Part shown: positions 27,277-35,783 of the stretch, in pieces | How the letters are laid out: every line of letters begins with the position of its first letter | Position numbering within the stretch: position 1 is the first letter of the stretch | From: Bacteroidota bacterium | Lineage (GTDB): Bacteria > Bacteroidota > Bacteroidia > Bacteroidales > P3 | Assembly (NCBI GenBank): GCA_017860275.1 | Contig: JAFNAQ010000009.1 | Location: 116,826-180,825, forward strand | Length of the DNA: 64,000 nt | Direction of reading: 5' to 3' | Position numbers and translations under genes: made by a program | The notes under the pieces: model-generated | Database searches by the model: none | What the model was told of the DNA's origin: nothing | What the model saw: only the letters and a program-made list of their open reading frames with translations

Positions 27277-27397
27277 AAGAAATAATAGAATTTATGGAAA
27301 AAGAATTTTTACACCTAATAATAATAACTTTGTTTGGGGAAATTTAATGCTTGATTTGATCTACCAAAACAAGGTCTTTTACTATTTAAAAGGCGAT

Positions 27398-27547
27398 TTG
27401 TACTTATAAATAGGGGATTTAATGTGTGAATGATGCACATCAATTGATATAAATGATGCACATCATTTGGGGTGAAAGATGTGCATCATTTTTTATTAAG
27501 GAATTTTAGGATGGGATATTGATTTGGGCAAACACGTAGGTTTGCCC
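27398..27547. repeat. Composite intergenic repeat, copy A (GATGCACATC words plus GGGC hairpin)
   Basis: gatgcacatc occurs at 27432 and 27455, and its exact complement gatgtgcatc at 27478. About 40 bases later comes a hairpin gggcaaac-N6-gtttgccc (27526-27547). The same layout, in recognisably similar sequence, is found at 51.98-52.12 kb. It fills most of the 344-base gap between mutS and the 27590 gene; no gene is visible in this gap. Confidence 0.8.
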
Positions 27548-27589
27548 CTACATATATATTGCAAATATACTAAAAAGAATTGAATTAAT

Positions 27590-28729
27590 CTATCCTTTAA
27601 ATTTCGCTGCTTGGTATGGGAATTCGTCGGCTAATTCTCCTGAGTAATAGAAGTCGAATCCTATTGCCCCAAAGGTATAAACCTTATCTCCTACATTAAT
27701 ATGCGAACCTCCACATTGAGGGTTTGGACCTGGATTGGATTGTGGAAAGCCAACGTTGAATAATGTAAATAGGATTTCTGGACGATTCGAAATATCATAT
27801 TTCGCTCTCTCCCATTGTTTCTTTGTTTGGTGAAGGATACAACCAGTATAAACATAAGAATAGAAGTGATTGCTATAATCAACAAGTCTATTTACTCTTT
27901 CTGTTGTAGGGTCGGGTGTTCTGAAATTCAAAATATTCTCAAATCTCTTACCCATATAATAAACAGAAGTGTCATTCTTTAGATTACTCTCAACCTTCAT
28001 TGCTGTAAAATCCTTAATACCATTTACTCCTAAAGAGAATTGAGATTGAACAGAAAGAACCTTTACTGGTCCAAGATATTTCTTATACATCTCGCGCTTT
28101 GAGTTAAAAAGACGTATTTGTTCTCCTACAAGGCAACCTACAATTAGTCTTGGCTCTACTCCTGTTACGGCAGCAGCACTATCTATTAGGTGTTTATCCT
28201 TAATTATCGCTTGCTTAAGAGCTGCCCATTCAGGAAGATTCATCCACTCGATTGCATTTGTTCTTTCGCTTGTAACAGAGATTGATTTATACATCTTCTC
28301 TCCTTGTGCAATTAGTCTTGCATACTCCTCATTATCCTTTAGATAAAGTTCACATGCTGCAATCATCTGAGAAACCATTTTATCATCTTCAGAGTTTCTC
28401 AAACCTTCGGCAATAAGTTTTGCATTTTCTGGAAAGAATTTACTTATTACCATAATCTTGTAATAATTAAAAGCTCTCTCAGCATCAATTGCCTCCTTAG
28501 ATTTGCCTGCAAGCTTTGACATCTCAGAAACATCTGCAAGATAACGATTGTTTTTATCAATTGCGCCAGAGTTATTGGTAAAACCCATCTTATACACGCC
28601 CCAAGCACCAAGAACACACATTCCACAAACTGCAAATCCATAAAGACCTAATTTGTATAGAAATCTAACTATACCCTTCTTTGTCTTAAGGTCAATTGCT
28701 TTAAACTTTCCTATTATTTTCTTTTTCAT
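27590..28729 (-). CDS. Membrane-anchored protein, lysozyme-like segment, function unknown
   Basis: A 379-residue protein with a short basic cytoplasmic start, one membrane helix (about residues 27-50, LYGFAVCGMCVLGAWGVYKM) and a large extracytoplasmic part. Residues 185-245 read AAVTGVEPRLIVGCLVGEQI, then SVQSQFSLGVNGIKDFTAMK. This resembles the helix with a catalytic glutamate in lysozyme/lytic transglycosylase folds (here in VGEQI), followed by a serine-rich stretch and a glycine turn. A role in cell-wall cleavage is an inference. It has its own promoter, and a terminator separates it from dnaK. Confidence 0.6.
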   Translation of the reverse strand: MKKKIIGKFKAIDLKTKKGIVRFLYKLGLYGFAVCGMCVLGAWGVYKMGFTNNSGAIDKNNRYLADVSEMSKLAGKSKEAIDAERAFNYYKIMVISKFFPENAKLIAEGLRNSEDDKMVSQMIAACELYLKDNEEYARLIAQGEKMYKSISVTSERTNAIEWMNLPEWAALKQAIIKDKHLIDSAAAVTGVEPRLIVGCLVGEQIRLFNSKREMYKKYLGPVKVLSVQSQFSLGVNGIKDFTAMKVESNLKNDTSVYYMGKRFENILNFRTPDPTTERVNRLVDYSNHFYSYVYTGCILHQTKKQWERAKYDISNRPEILFTLFNVGFPQSNPGPNPQCGGSHINVGDKVYTFGAIGFDFYYSGELADEFPYQAAKFKG

Positions 28730-28754
28730 TTTATCTTTGATGTAAAAAATCGTG

Positions 28755-28786
28755 CAAAGGTACTCAATTTGCTAAACCCTAGCAAA
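28755..28786 (-). promoter_or_regulatory. Promoter of the 28729 membrane protein gene
   Basis: TTTG (28786-28783) and TACCTTTG (28762-28755) on the minus strand with a 20-base spacer. Confidence 0.6.
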
Positions 28787-28794
28787 AAAGAACA

Positions 28795-28834
28795 AGAAAA
28801 AAGACTACCTCCCCTAAGGAAAGTAGTCTTTTAA
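28795..28834 (-). terminator. Terminator of dnaK
   Basis: On the minus strand aaagactac pairs with gtagtcttt, extended inward by five more pairs including G-U, and a run of T residues follows. Confidence 0.8.
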
Positions 28835-28855
28835 ACTAAATTAAGTATGTGAGTA

Positions 28856-30763
28856 TTATTTTACTTCTTCGAAGTCGGCGTCGGTTACTTCTTGATCATT
28901 GCCACCTTGGTTTTGTTGTCCTTGGTTAGGGTTTGATTGGTTTTGATCTTCTGATGGCGCTCCTTGTTGGTTATACATATCTGCCGATACTGTGCTCCAA
29001 GCTTGGTTCATCTTCTCCATTGCTGAATCTATTTGAGCAATATCTTTGCTTTCATGAGCTGCCTTAAGTTCTGTAAGAGCTGCTTCGATTGGTGCTTTTT
29101 TATCTGCTGGGATTTTATCTCCCATATCTTTCAACTGACTTTCTGTTTGGAAAATCATTGCATCTGCTCCATTAATCTTATCTGCCTCTTCTTTAATCTT
29201 CTTGTCTGAATCTGCATTTGCTTCTGCTTCCGCTTTCATTCTCTTGATTTCTTCATCACTCAAGCCACTTGAAGCCTCGATACGGATTGATTGTTGCTTT
29301 CCTGTAGCATTATCCTTTGCATGTACGTTTAATATACCATTTGCATCAATATCGAATATTACTTCAATTTGAGGGACTCCTCTTCTTGCAGGTGGTATTC
29401 CATCTAAGTGGAAACGTCCAATTGTTTTATTATCTGTTGCTCTTGTTCTTTCTCCTTGTAAAACATGTATTTCTACAGAAGGTTGATTGTCTGCTGCTGT
29501 TGAGAATACTTGAGATTTCTTTGTAGGGATTGTTGTATTTGATTCAATAAGTTTTGTCATAACCCCACCTAGAGTTTCAATTCCTAAAGAAAGTGGGGTA
29601 ACATCTAGTAATAATACATCTTTTACCTCTCCTGTCAATACTCCTCCTTGGATAGCTGCACCAACTGCAACAACCTCATCTGGATTAACTCCTTTCGAAG
29701 GTGTTTTTCCAAAGAAATCTTCAACTATTTTTTGAATAGCAGGAATACGTGTAGAACCTCCAACTAATATAACTTCGTCGATCTTAGATTTATCTAGGTT
29801 AGCATCTGCTAAAGCCTTACGACAAGGTTCAATTGTTGCCTTAATTAAGCTATCGCATAGTTGTTCAAACTTAGCTCTTGTTAGAGTCTTAACTAAGTGT
29901 TGAGGTATTCCATCTATTGGCATAATATATGGAAGATTGATTTCTGTTTGAGTTGAAGAAGAAAGCTCTATCTTTGCTTTTTCTGCTGCTTCTTTCAAAC
30001 GTTGAAGAGCCATAGGGTCTTTTCTTAAGTCCACATTCTTATCTGCCAAGAACTCATCTGCCAACCAAGCTATAATCTTTTGGTCAAAGTCATCTCCTCC
30101 TAAGTGAGTGTCTCCATTTGTTGACTTCACTTCAAATACTCCATCACCTAACTCAAGAATAGAAATATCGAATGTACCACCACCAAGGTCAAATACTGCT
30201 ACGTGAACATCTTGAGATTTTTTATCCAAACCATAAGCAAGCGCTGCTGCTGTTGGTTCATTGATTATACGTTTTACTTGTAATCCTGCAATTTCTCCTG
30301 CTTCTTTTGTTGCTTGACGTTGAGCATCATTGAAATAAGCAGGCACAGTGATAACTGCTTCTGTTACTTCTTGTCCAAGATAATCCTCTGCTGTCTTTTT
30401 CATTTTTTGAAGAATGATTGCAGAGATTTCTTGTGCAGAATATAATCTACCATTAATATCTACTCTTGGAGAATTATTGTCTCCTTTTACTACCTTGTAT
30501 GGTACGTGAGGGATTTCTCTTTGTATCTCATCCCAGCTTTCGCCCATAAATCTTTTTATTGAAGATATTGTGTTATGAGGATTTGTGATTGCTTGACGTT
30601 TTGCAGGGTCACCAACCTTTCTTTCTCCATTTTCAATAAATCCAACAATTGAAGGTGTTGTTCTTCTTCCTTCGCTGTTTGGAATTACAACAGGCTCATT
30701 ACCTTCCATTACAGATACACAACTATTTGTTGTACCTAAATCTATTCCGATTATTTTTCCCAT
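28856..30763 (-). CDS. dnaK: Chaperone protein DnaK (Hsp70)
   Basis: A 635-residue ATP-driven chaperone. The phosphate-1 motif [18 protein letters not shown] opens the protein; [28 protein letters not shown] and [14 protein letters not shown] give the remaining nucleotide-binding signatures. [20 protein letters not shown] marks the interdomain region, and the C-terminal lid ends with a Gln/Asn-rich tail and DADFEEVK. Length is normal. No dnaJ or grpE is adjacent. The inverted repeat tatgaca-gat-tgtcata upstream (30861-30877) may be a regulatory site. Confidence 0.98.
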   Translation of the reverse strand: MGKIIGIDLGTTNSCVSVMEGNEPVVIPNSEGRRTTPSIVGFIENGERKVGDPAKRQAITNPHNTISSIKRFMGESWDEIQREIPHVPYKVVKGDNNSPRVDINGRLYSAQEISAIILQKMKKTAEDYLGQEVTEAVITVPAYFNDAQRQATKEAGEIAGLQVKRIINEPTAAALAYGLDKKSQDVHVAVFDLGGGTFDISILELGDGVFEVKSTNGDTHLGGDDFDQKIIAWLADEFLADKNVDLRKDPMALQRLKEAAEKAKIELSSSTQTEINLPYIMPIDGIPQHLVKTLTRAKFEQLCDSLIKATIEPCRKALADANLDKSKIDEVILVGGSTRIPAIQKIVEDFFGKTPSKGVNPDEVVAVGAAIQGGVLTGEVKDVLLLDVTPLSLGIETLGGVMTKLIESNTTIPTKKSQVFSTAADNQPSVEIHVLQGERTRATDNKTIGRFHLDGIPPARRGVPQIEVIFDIDANGILNVHAKDNATGKQQSIRIEASSGLSDEEIKRMKAEAEANADSDKKIKEEADKINGADAMIFQTESQLKDMGDKIPADKKAPIEAALTELKAAHESKDIAQIDSAMEKMNQAWSTVSADMYNQQGAPSEDQNQSNPNQGQQNQGGNDQEVTDADFEEVK

Positions 30764-30860
30764 AATATTTTTATGTATTAAATTATTAATTCAAGTTTGA
30801 ATATTTTTCGTTTATCCTCCAATATTCAATTCTTATGCCATTATATTTACACACAAGAAA

Positions 30861-30877
30861 TATGACAGATTGTCATA
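30861..30877. promoter_or_regulatory. Inverted repeat upstream of dnaK, candidate operator
   Basis: tatgacagattgtcata is a perfect 7-bp inverted repeat with a 3-base spacer, about 100 bases before the dnaK start. A similar element, tatgacaaaatgacatt, precedes htpG at 48307. It differs from CIRCE, so HrcA is not implied. Confidence 0.4.
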
Positions 30878-30885
30878 AATAGAAA

Positions 30886-30919
30886 ACAAAAAGCCGTCTA
30901 GTTTTCACTAAACGGCTTT
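30886..30919 (-). terminator. Terminator of the TonB-domain cluster
   Basis: Stem aaagccgt/acggcttt with an inner tag/cta pairing across one mismatch. On the minus strand it is followed by TTTTTG. It isolates the cluster from dnaK. Confidence 0.75.
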
Positions 30920-30940
30920 GAAAAATATAATTCTCTTATT

Positions 30941-31369
30941 TTATTTTGCTTGATTAGGATTCAAATTTATTGATAGATATGAGATTGATCTTACTGGCAT
31001 ATCCTTAACTTTGGCTGGAGTCCACAATCCTTTCATTGTAGATACTATTCTAATAGCTTCTGCATCAAGAATTGGGTCAACACCTTTAAATACTTCTACA
31101 TTAGAAACATCTCCATTTTTCTCAACAATAAAACGAACTTGAACAATTCCGCTTGATTTTCTCGTAAGAGCTTCTTTTGGGTAATTTGTATTGTCGCTTA
31201 AATATTTACCTAAGGCTTGTTTGCCCTCTGTAAAACTTGCACGAGAATCTACTTCGTTATAAATTAAATTATCTTTTGATGTTTTATTTTTATTTTGAGC
31301 ATCAGCATTAAACGAACAAAACATAGCACAACATAGTGCAATTACACTAAAAATTGATTTTGTTTTCAT
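30941..31369 (-). CDS. Exported TonB C-terminal-domain protein 1
   Basis: A 142-residue protein with a signal peptide ending NADAQ and one TonB C-terminal module (about residues 50-138): NYPKEALTRKSSGIVQVRFI, VEKNGDVSNVEVFKGVDPIL, DAEAIRIVSTMKGLWTPAKV. It lacks the N-terminal membrane anchor and proline-rich spacer of a true TonB, so it should be soluble in the periplasm or at the surface. The family's role is not established. It is the last gene of four related genes on this strand and the most divergent one. Confidence 0.8.
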   Translation of the reverse strand: MKTKSIFSVIALCCAMFCSFNADAQNKNKTSKDNLIYNEVDSRASFTEGKQALGKYLSDNTNYPKEALTRKSSGIVQVRFIVEKNGDVSNVEVFKGVDPILDAEAIRIVSTMKGLWTPAKVKDMPVRSISYLSINLNPNQAK

Positions 31370-31389
31370 ATTCTATTTTATTGTTTTAA

Positions 31390-31836
31390 TTATTTCTTTT
31401 CTTGTTTATCTTCTTTGTCAAGATTGAAGCTAACAGGTAGATTAAATTGTTGTCTTAATGCCTTACCTCTTTGTTTGGCAGGATTCCATTTTGGCATAAG
31501 CTTAATTACTCTTATAACTTCTTCTCCACAACCATAACCAATATCTCGTAACACTTTTATATCTGATATTGAACCATCTTTTTCGACAATAAAAGTAACA
31601 AAAACCCTTCCTTTCACTCCCATTTTCTTAGCTTTCTCAGGATATTGAATATTCTTTGCCAAGAATTCCATTAATGCCTCATATCCTCCAGGATAGGAAG
31701 CCTCTTCTTCTAGATTAGAAAAAATTCTTACATCCTCATCAACCTTATCCTTTTCTTGTGAATAAGTATCTATTGATAATAAAGAACAAAACAAGAAAAC
31801 TAAAGAACCGTAAACTAAAAAAACTGACTTTTTCAT
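31390..31836 (-). CDS. Exported TonB C-terminal-domain protein 2
   Basis: A 148-residue protein: signal peptide ending DTYSQ and one module with SYPGGYEALMEFLAKNIQYP, AKKMGVKGRVFVTFIVEKDG, VLRDIGYGCGEEVIRVIKLM and PKWNPAKQRGKALRQQFNLP. No transmembrane anchor remains after signal cleavage. The module is closely similar to those in the two upstream genes, indicating local duplication. 20 bases separate it from the next gene. Confidence 0.82.
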   Translation of the reverse strand: MKKSVFLVYGSLVFLFCSLLSIDTYSQEKDKVDEDVRIFSNLEEEASYPGGYEALMEFLAKNIQYPEKAKKMGVKGRVFVTFIVEKDGSISDIKVLRDIGYGCGEEVIRVIKLMPKWNPAKQRGKALRQQFNLPVSFNLDKEDKQEKK

Positions 31837-31881
31837 AATAATTGTATTTTTTTATTTATAACGCCTAAAAGGCACAAAAGA

Positions 31882-32292
31882 TTATTTATCAATAATTAAA
31901 AAGTTTATTGGCAGATTATATTCATGCCTTACTGGTTCTCCTCTTTGTTTTGCAGGTTTCCACTTAGGCATAAGTTTAACTAATCTAATTGCCTCTTCAT
32001 CACATTCCTTCGAAATACTTCTTATTATCTTGATTTTAGATAAGCTCCCATCTTTTTCAACAATAAAAGATAAATATACCCTTCCTTCTAATCCATTCTC
32101 CATTGCAATAGGTGGATATTTCATATTTGCATCAAGAAATTCCACTAAAGCTTTTTGACCTCCGATATATTCAGCAGATTCTTCACAAACCGTAAATACA
32201 GGATCTATCTCTTGTTTCTGAGCAAAGATATTTGTTGTAAATAAACTTGAAAATAAGAATAAACCAAAAGCTATTAAGACAGACTTTTTCAT
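31882..32292 (-). CDS. Exported TonB C-terminal-domain protein 3
   Basis: A 136-residue protein read from the ATG at 32292 (MKKSVLIAFGLFLFSS); the in-frame codons upstream give no plausible leader. Signal peptide ending NIFAQ, then one TonB_C module: EYIGGQKALVEFLDANMKYP, MENGLEGRVYLSFIVEKDGS, SKECDEEAIRLVKLMPKWKP and GEPVRHEYNLPINFLI. Same soluble layout as its neighbours. It lies about 89 bases after the three-module gene. Confidence 0.82.
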   Translation of the reverse strand: MKKSVLIAFGLFLFSSLFTTNIFAQKQEIDPVFTVCEESAEYIGGQKALVEFLDANMKYPPIAMENGLEGRVYLSFIVEKDGSLSKIKIIRSISKECDEEAIRLVKLMPKWKPAKQRGEPVRHEYNLPINFLIIDK

Positions 32293-32381
32293 AATAATTG
32301 TATTTTTATAAATATATAACGCTCCAAAGATATAAAAAATATGTAACATACTATTTTCTTCAATACTTTTTTACACTCAAG

Positions 32382-33491
32382 CTATAATAATTTTATAACC
32401 ATTGGATATATTATTTCTTGCCTTACTATTTTCCCATTTTTCTCAGCAGGCTTCCATTTTGGCATAAGCCTTAATACTCTTAAATATTCTTCTCCCAAAC
32501 CACAACCAATATCTCTAATCAACTTAATATTAGAAATACTCCCATCCTTTTCTACAATAAAACTAGCAACTATTTTTCCTCTCACATCACATTCATTTAT
32601 ATACTTAATATTCTGAGCTAGAAAAACATCTAAGGAGTCTTTACCACCTACAAAGCTTGCTTGCATATCAACTACAGTGTATATAGTGGTATCACTATCA
32701 AATAACAAATCTTTCTCGGTAGGTTTAAATAATATCGGCATAGTCAATAATTGCCTTTTTACTCCTTTATCTTTCCCACAAAACTGTTCATAGGGGATCC
32801 AATTTGGCATCAATTTCACTATTCTAACCGCCTCCTCATCGCAACCATACCCAATACCCCTCATTACTTTAATATCAGTTATTGACCCATCTACTTCAAC
32901 ATAAAATCTTAGATACACTTTTCCCTCTACCTTATTTTCCAAAGCCAATCGTGGATATGAAAGATTATTTTTAATAAAATCAAAAAGTGCAGCATCTCCC
33001 CCTGAAAAAGAAGGACCAGATTCACACGGAATAAAAATATTATTATTTTCAACCGTATCTTGAGACTTAAGCCTTTCAGGAAGTTTAAATAATATTGGCA
33101 ATGTATACGCTACTCGATCAGGTGTATTTGAAGACCAAAGGTATCCTGGCTTCCATTTAGGCATTGATTTTATTATTCTTATTGCTTCTTCATCACATTC
33201 TTTCGATAAACCCCTAAGAATTTTAATATCCGAAATTGATCCACTTGTATCAATAACAAATGATGCATATACTTTTCCTTGAATATTACTATCTATTGCT
33301 TTTTTAGGATATATAAGATTTCTCTCAATATAACTCTTTAATGAATCTAATCCACCAGAGAATTCTGGATCTATTGAAGAATAATTTATCAACTGTTCTC
33401 TTACAAATGGATTATGATTTCGTATTATACCACAAGAAAAGAAAAGAATGGGAAGAAGAAATACTATCAAATAAAACAATACTTTTTTCAT
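32382..33491 (-). CDS. Lipoprotein with three TonB C-terminal modules
   Basis: A 369-residue lipoprotein (lipobox ILFFSC at about residues 15-20). Three modules follow in tandem: about 42-130 (FSGGLDSLKSYIERNLIYPK to RVAYTLPILFKLP), 152-250 (FSGGDAALFDFIKNNLSYPR to LLTMPILFKP) and 275-369 (FVGGKDSLDVFLAQNIKYI to EIIYPMVIKLL). Each has the signature VEKDGSISxIKxxRxIGxGxxEE...MPKWKP or a close variant. A triple repeat of this domain with a lipid anchor and no linker is unusual. It is the first gene of the cluster, and the single-module genes look like duplicates of its parts. Confidence 0.82.
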   Translation of the reverse strand: MKKVLFYLIVFLLPILFFSCGIIRNHNPFVREQLINYSSIDPEFSGGLDSLKSYIERNLIYPKKAIDSNIQGKVYASFVIDTSGSISDIKILRGLSKECDEEAIRIIKSMPKWKPGYLWSSNTPDRVAYTLPILFKLPERLKSQDTVENNNIFIPCESGPSFSGGDAALFDFIKNNLSYPRLALENKVEGKVYLRFYVEVDGSITDIKVMRGIGYGCDEEAVRIVKLMPNWIPYEQFCGKDKGVKRQLLTMPILFKPTEKDLLFDSDTTIYTVVDMQASFVGGKDSLDVFLAQNIKYINECDVRGKIVASFIVEKDGSISNIKLIRDIGCGLGEEYLRVLRLMPKWKPAEKNGKIVRQEIIYPMVIKLL

Positions 33492-33739
33492 AGAAATATA
33501 AATTTAAATAGAAACATTCACCTTGCTATTATGTTTGATTAATGGGTTCAAAGATAGGGGTTTTTATTTTATTATTAGAGAGGGATTGGGATTGTTTTAA
33601 CTAAAATCGTGGATTTGGTGGATTTTTATAACTTTTTGCAAGTTTTGAGGTTAATTGTTCATAATGGGATTAGGGGTTGTGGGTTGAATATTTGAATAGG
33701 GTTGTTGGAGTTCGGACAATGGTTCGTTAATTTCTTGTA

Positions 33740-33990
33740 ATAAATTTCCCGTTGGGGCGAAAAAACGATTGATTTTTTAAATAAAAATGGTTTTTATGGG
33801 GCAAAAAATGTTTTGCCCCTACGAAAATTGGATTTTTACCTTATATTTCTAATTTATTATTTGATAATCATTCACAGAAACGAAGTTTATTTTCATGAAA
33901 ATAAAGATTTTACAAGAATAACTCCTTATTCTACGGAAATAGAATAAGATTCTACTAAAATAGAATTTGATTCTACAGCGATAAAAGAGG
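33740..33990. repeat. Composite intergenic repeat (GGGC hairpin plus ATTCTAC words)
   Basis: A hairpin ggggcaaaa-N4-ttttgcccc (33798-33819), followed by TACG, is preceded by a partial copy (ttggggcgaaaaaacg, about 33753). It is followed at about 33925-33980 by a word array containing attctac three times and atagaat twice. The surrounding gap from 33492 to 34134 holds no gene that I can support; a minus-strand ORF at 33849-34052 is made entirely of array sequence. Confidence 0.65.
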
Positions 33991-34106
33991 ATTTTAACCC
34001 AAAAATCACAAATCCTATTTCTTAATATTAACAATTGCGAAGATAAAGACAAATAAGTAAAGATGGTGAAGAGAGATTTAGCTAGTGTGCTTACAGAAAA
34101 AAAGAT

Positions 34107-34114
34107 TATTTTTG
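34107..34114 (+). promoter_or_regulatory. -7 element of manA
   Basis: TATTTTTG followed by C, 20 bases before the ATG at 34135. It lies inside an upstream in-frame extension of the ORF, which argues against starting further upstream. Confidence 0.65.
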
Positions 34115-34134
34115 CAGAAATAAAGATATTAATT

Positions 34135-35124
34135 ATGGAAGAACAATCATTATATCCCTTGAAGTTTATGCCTTTGTTTAAGGATAAGATTTGGGGCGGA
34201 AATAAAATTAAAGATATTGTTGGTATTGACTATTCACCTTTGGAACGTTGTGGAGAGTTATGGGTGCTCTCGGGAGTTGAAGAAGATGAAACCCTTGTTG
34301 CTAATGGTTATTTAGCAGAATGCACGCTTAGCGAGATTATTGATATGTATACCGATGAGCTTATGGGTGAGAATAACTATAATGAGTTTGGAGAACACTT
34401 CCCATTGTTATTAAAGATTATTGATGCTAAGGAAAAACTATCGGTTCAGGTTCACCCTGATGATAAGATTGCACAAAGTAAGGGTATGGATAATGGCAAA
34501 ACAGAGATGTGGTACGTTATGCAGGCAGATGAAGGGGCTGAGATAATTAGTGGCTTCAATAAGAAGATGACCAAGGCTGAGGTTGTAAATAGGCTAAGAG
34601 ATAATAATATTGCAGAGGTACTTAACACTGAAACCACAGAAAAGGGAGACTTATTTTATATCCCAGCAGGACAGATTCACGCAATTGGTTCAGGAGTATT
34701 ATTAGCAGAGATTCAACAAAGTTCCGATTCAACTTATAGGGTTTATGATTGGGATAGAGTTGATGATAATGGTAAACCAAGAGATTTGCATAGAGCTGAA
34801 GCAATAGAGGCATTGGATTTAAACTATGTTGGACCAAGTGCAAAATCGGGCTATAACTATGCAATAAATAAAACAGTTGAGCTAGTGGAATGCCAATATT
34901 TTACTACAAATATTATTCACTTAAGCGAGGGTTTGATAAAAGACTATTCTGATCTTGACAGCTTTGTTATTTACTTTTGTGTTGAAGGATCTGGGTTGAT
35001 TGATTCCTTAGGTCATAGAATACCACTTAGAGCCGGCGAAGCAATGCTTATTCCTGCTATTGCTGGCAAAACGACTATTGAACCAAATGGATTAATAAAG
35101 ATTTTAGAAATATATATTCAATAA
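34135..35124 (+). CDS. manA: Mannose-6-phosphate isomerase (type I, small form)
   Basis: Interconverts fructose 6-phosphate and mannose 6-phosphate, supplying GDP-mannose for envelope polysaccharides. The 330-residue cupin enzyme has the N-terminal LKFMPLFKDKIWGGNKI and the zinc-site motif KLSVQVHPDD. KGDLFYIPAGQIHAIGSGV and EIQQSSDSTYRVYDWDR follow, both typical of the short ManA of Bacteroidota and Firmicutes. The start at 34135 is favoured because the 24 extra upstream codons overlap the promoter and encode no conserved sequence. The carbonic anhydrase gene begins 4 bases after the stop. Confidence 0.94.
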   Translation: MEEQSLYPLKFMPLFKDKIWGGNKIKDIVGIDYSPLERCGELWVLSGVEEDETLVANGYLAECTLSEIIDMYTDELMGENNYNEFGEHFPLLLKIIDAKEKLSVQVHPDDKIAQSKGMDNGKTEMWYVMQADEGAEIISGFNKKMTKAEVVNRLRDNNIAEVLNTETTEKGDLFYIPAGQIHAIGSGVLLAEIQQSSDSTYRVYDWDRVDDNGKPRDLHRAEAIEALDLNYVGPSAKSGYNYAINKTVELVECQYFTTNIIHLSEGLIKDYSDLDSFVIYFCVEGSGLIDSLGHRIPLRAGEAMLIPAIAGKTTIEPNGLIKILEIYIQ

Positions 35125-35128
35125 TATT

Positions 35129-35659
35129 ATGGCATTAATAAAATCAGTAAAAGGTATAAAGCCTATTCTTGGAGAGAATTGTTTCTTGGCTGAAAACTCA
35201 ACTATAATTGGAGATGTTAGGGCTGGCAATAATTGTACTTTTTGGTATAATTCTGTTGTTAGAGGTGATGTGCATAGCATTGAGCTTGGCGACTTTGTTA
35301 ATGTACAAGATGGTGCTTGTATTCATTGCACGGTAGAAACTCACCCAACAAAGGTTGGAAGCTATGTTTCTATTGCTCATCATGCAATTGTTCATGGATG
35401 TACAATTGGAGACAATGTACTCGTTGGCATGGGAGCTATTGTTATGGACGGTTGTGTTGTTGAAAACAACTCTATTATTGCAGCAGGAGCAGTCTTATTA
35501 GAAAATACTCATGTTGAAAGTGGAACAATATACGCAGGATGTCCTGCAAAAAAGGTTAAGGATATTGATCCTGAACGTTTGGAAGGTACAGTAAAAAGAA
35601 TTGCTAACTCATATCCTAAATACTCCTCTTGGATTGATGATGGTGAGGTTGAGTTATAA
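35129..35659 (+). CDS. Gamma-carbonic anhydrase family protein
   Basis: A 176-residue left-handed beta-helix protein with hexapeptide repeats (TIIGDVRAGNNCTFWYNSVV, RGDVHSIELGDFVNVQDGAC). The histidines expected to bind zinc are in IHCTVETHP and IAHHAIVHGC. This is the YrdA/PaaY/CaiE-like group; some members are true carbonic anhydrases, others have unclear activity. It is co-transcribed with manA. Two strong terminators follow. Confidence 0.9.
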   Translation: MALIKSVKGIKPILGENCFLAENSTIIGDVRAGNNCTFWYNSVVRGDVHSIELGDFVNVQDGACIHCTVETHPTKVGSYVSIAHHAIVHGCTIGDNVLVGMGAIVMDGCVVENNSIIAAGAVLLENTHVESGTIYAGCPAKKVKDIDPERLEGTVKRIANSYPKYSSWIDDGEVEL

Positions 35660-35678
35660 TATTAATTAGGCTTATTAT

Positions 35679-35722
35679 AAAAAGAAACTCCGTTTAAATT
35701 CATTTAAACGGAGTTTCTTTTT
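35679..35722. terminator. Bidirectional terminator after the carbonic anhydrase gene
   Basis: Perfect 20-bp stem (35679-35698 with 35703-35722) and a 4-base loop, with A-rich and T-rich ends. Confidence 0.9.
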
Positions 35723-35726
35723 ATTT

Positions 35727-35770
35727 ATCTCTGAGAAAGATTAATCTTTCTCAGAGATATTTTATTTTTT
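35727..35770. terminator. Second terminator hairpin between convergent genes
   Basis: Perfect 14-bp stem (35727-35740 with 35745-35758) with loop ttaa, followed on the plus strand by T-rich DNA. A partial third copy of tctcagagaa follows at about 35770. Confidence 0.75.
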
Positions 35771-35783
35771 CTCAGAGAAGAAA

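Noticed and set aside
33849..34052. 67-codon minus-strand ORF
   Set aside because: Its codons come from the repeated attctac/atagaat array, giving a low-complexity Arg/Tyr/Phe/Ile peptide. It also has no promoter.
34063..34134. 24-residue N-terminal extension of manA
   Set aside because: It covers the promoter (TATTTTTG) and contains no conserved sequence; the enzyme begins at MEEQSLYPLKFM.
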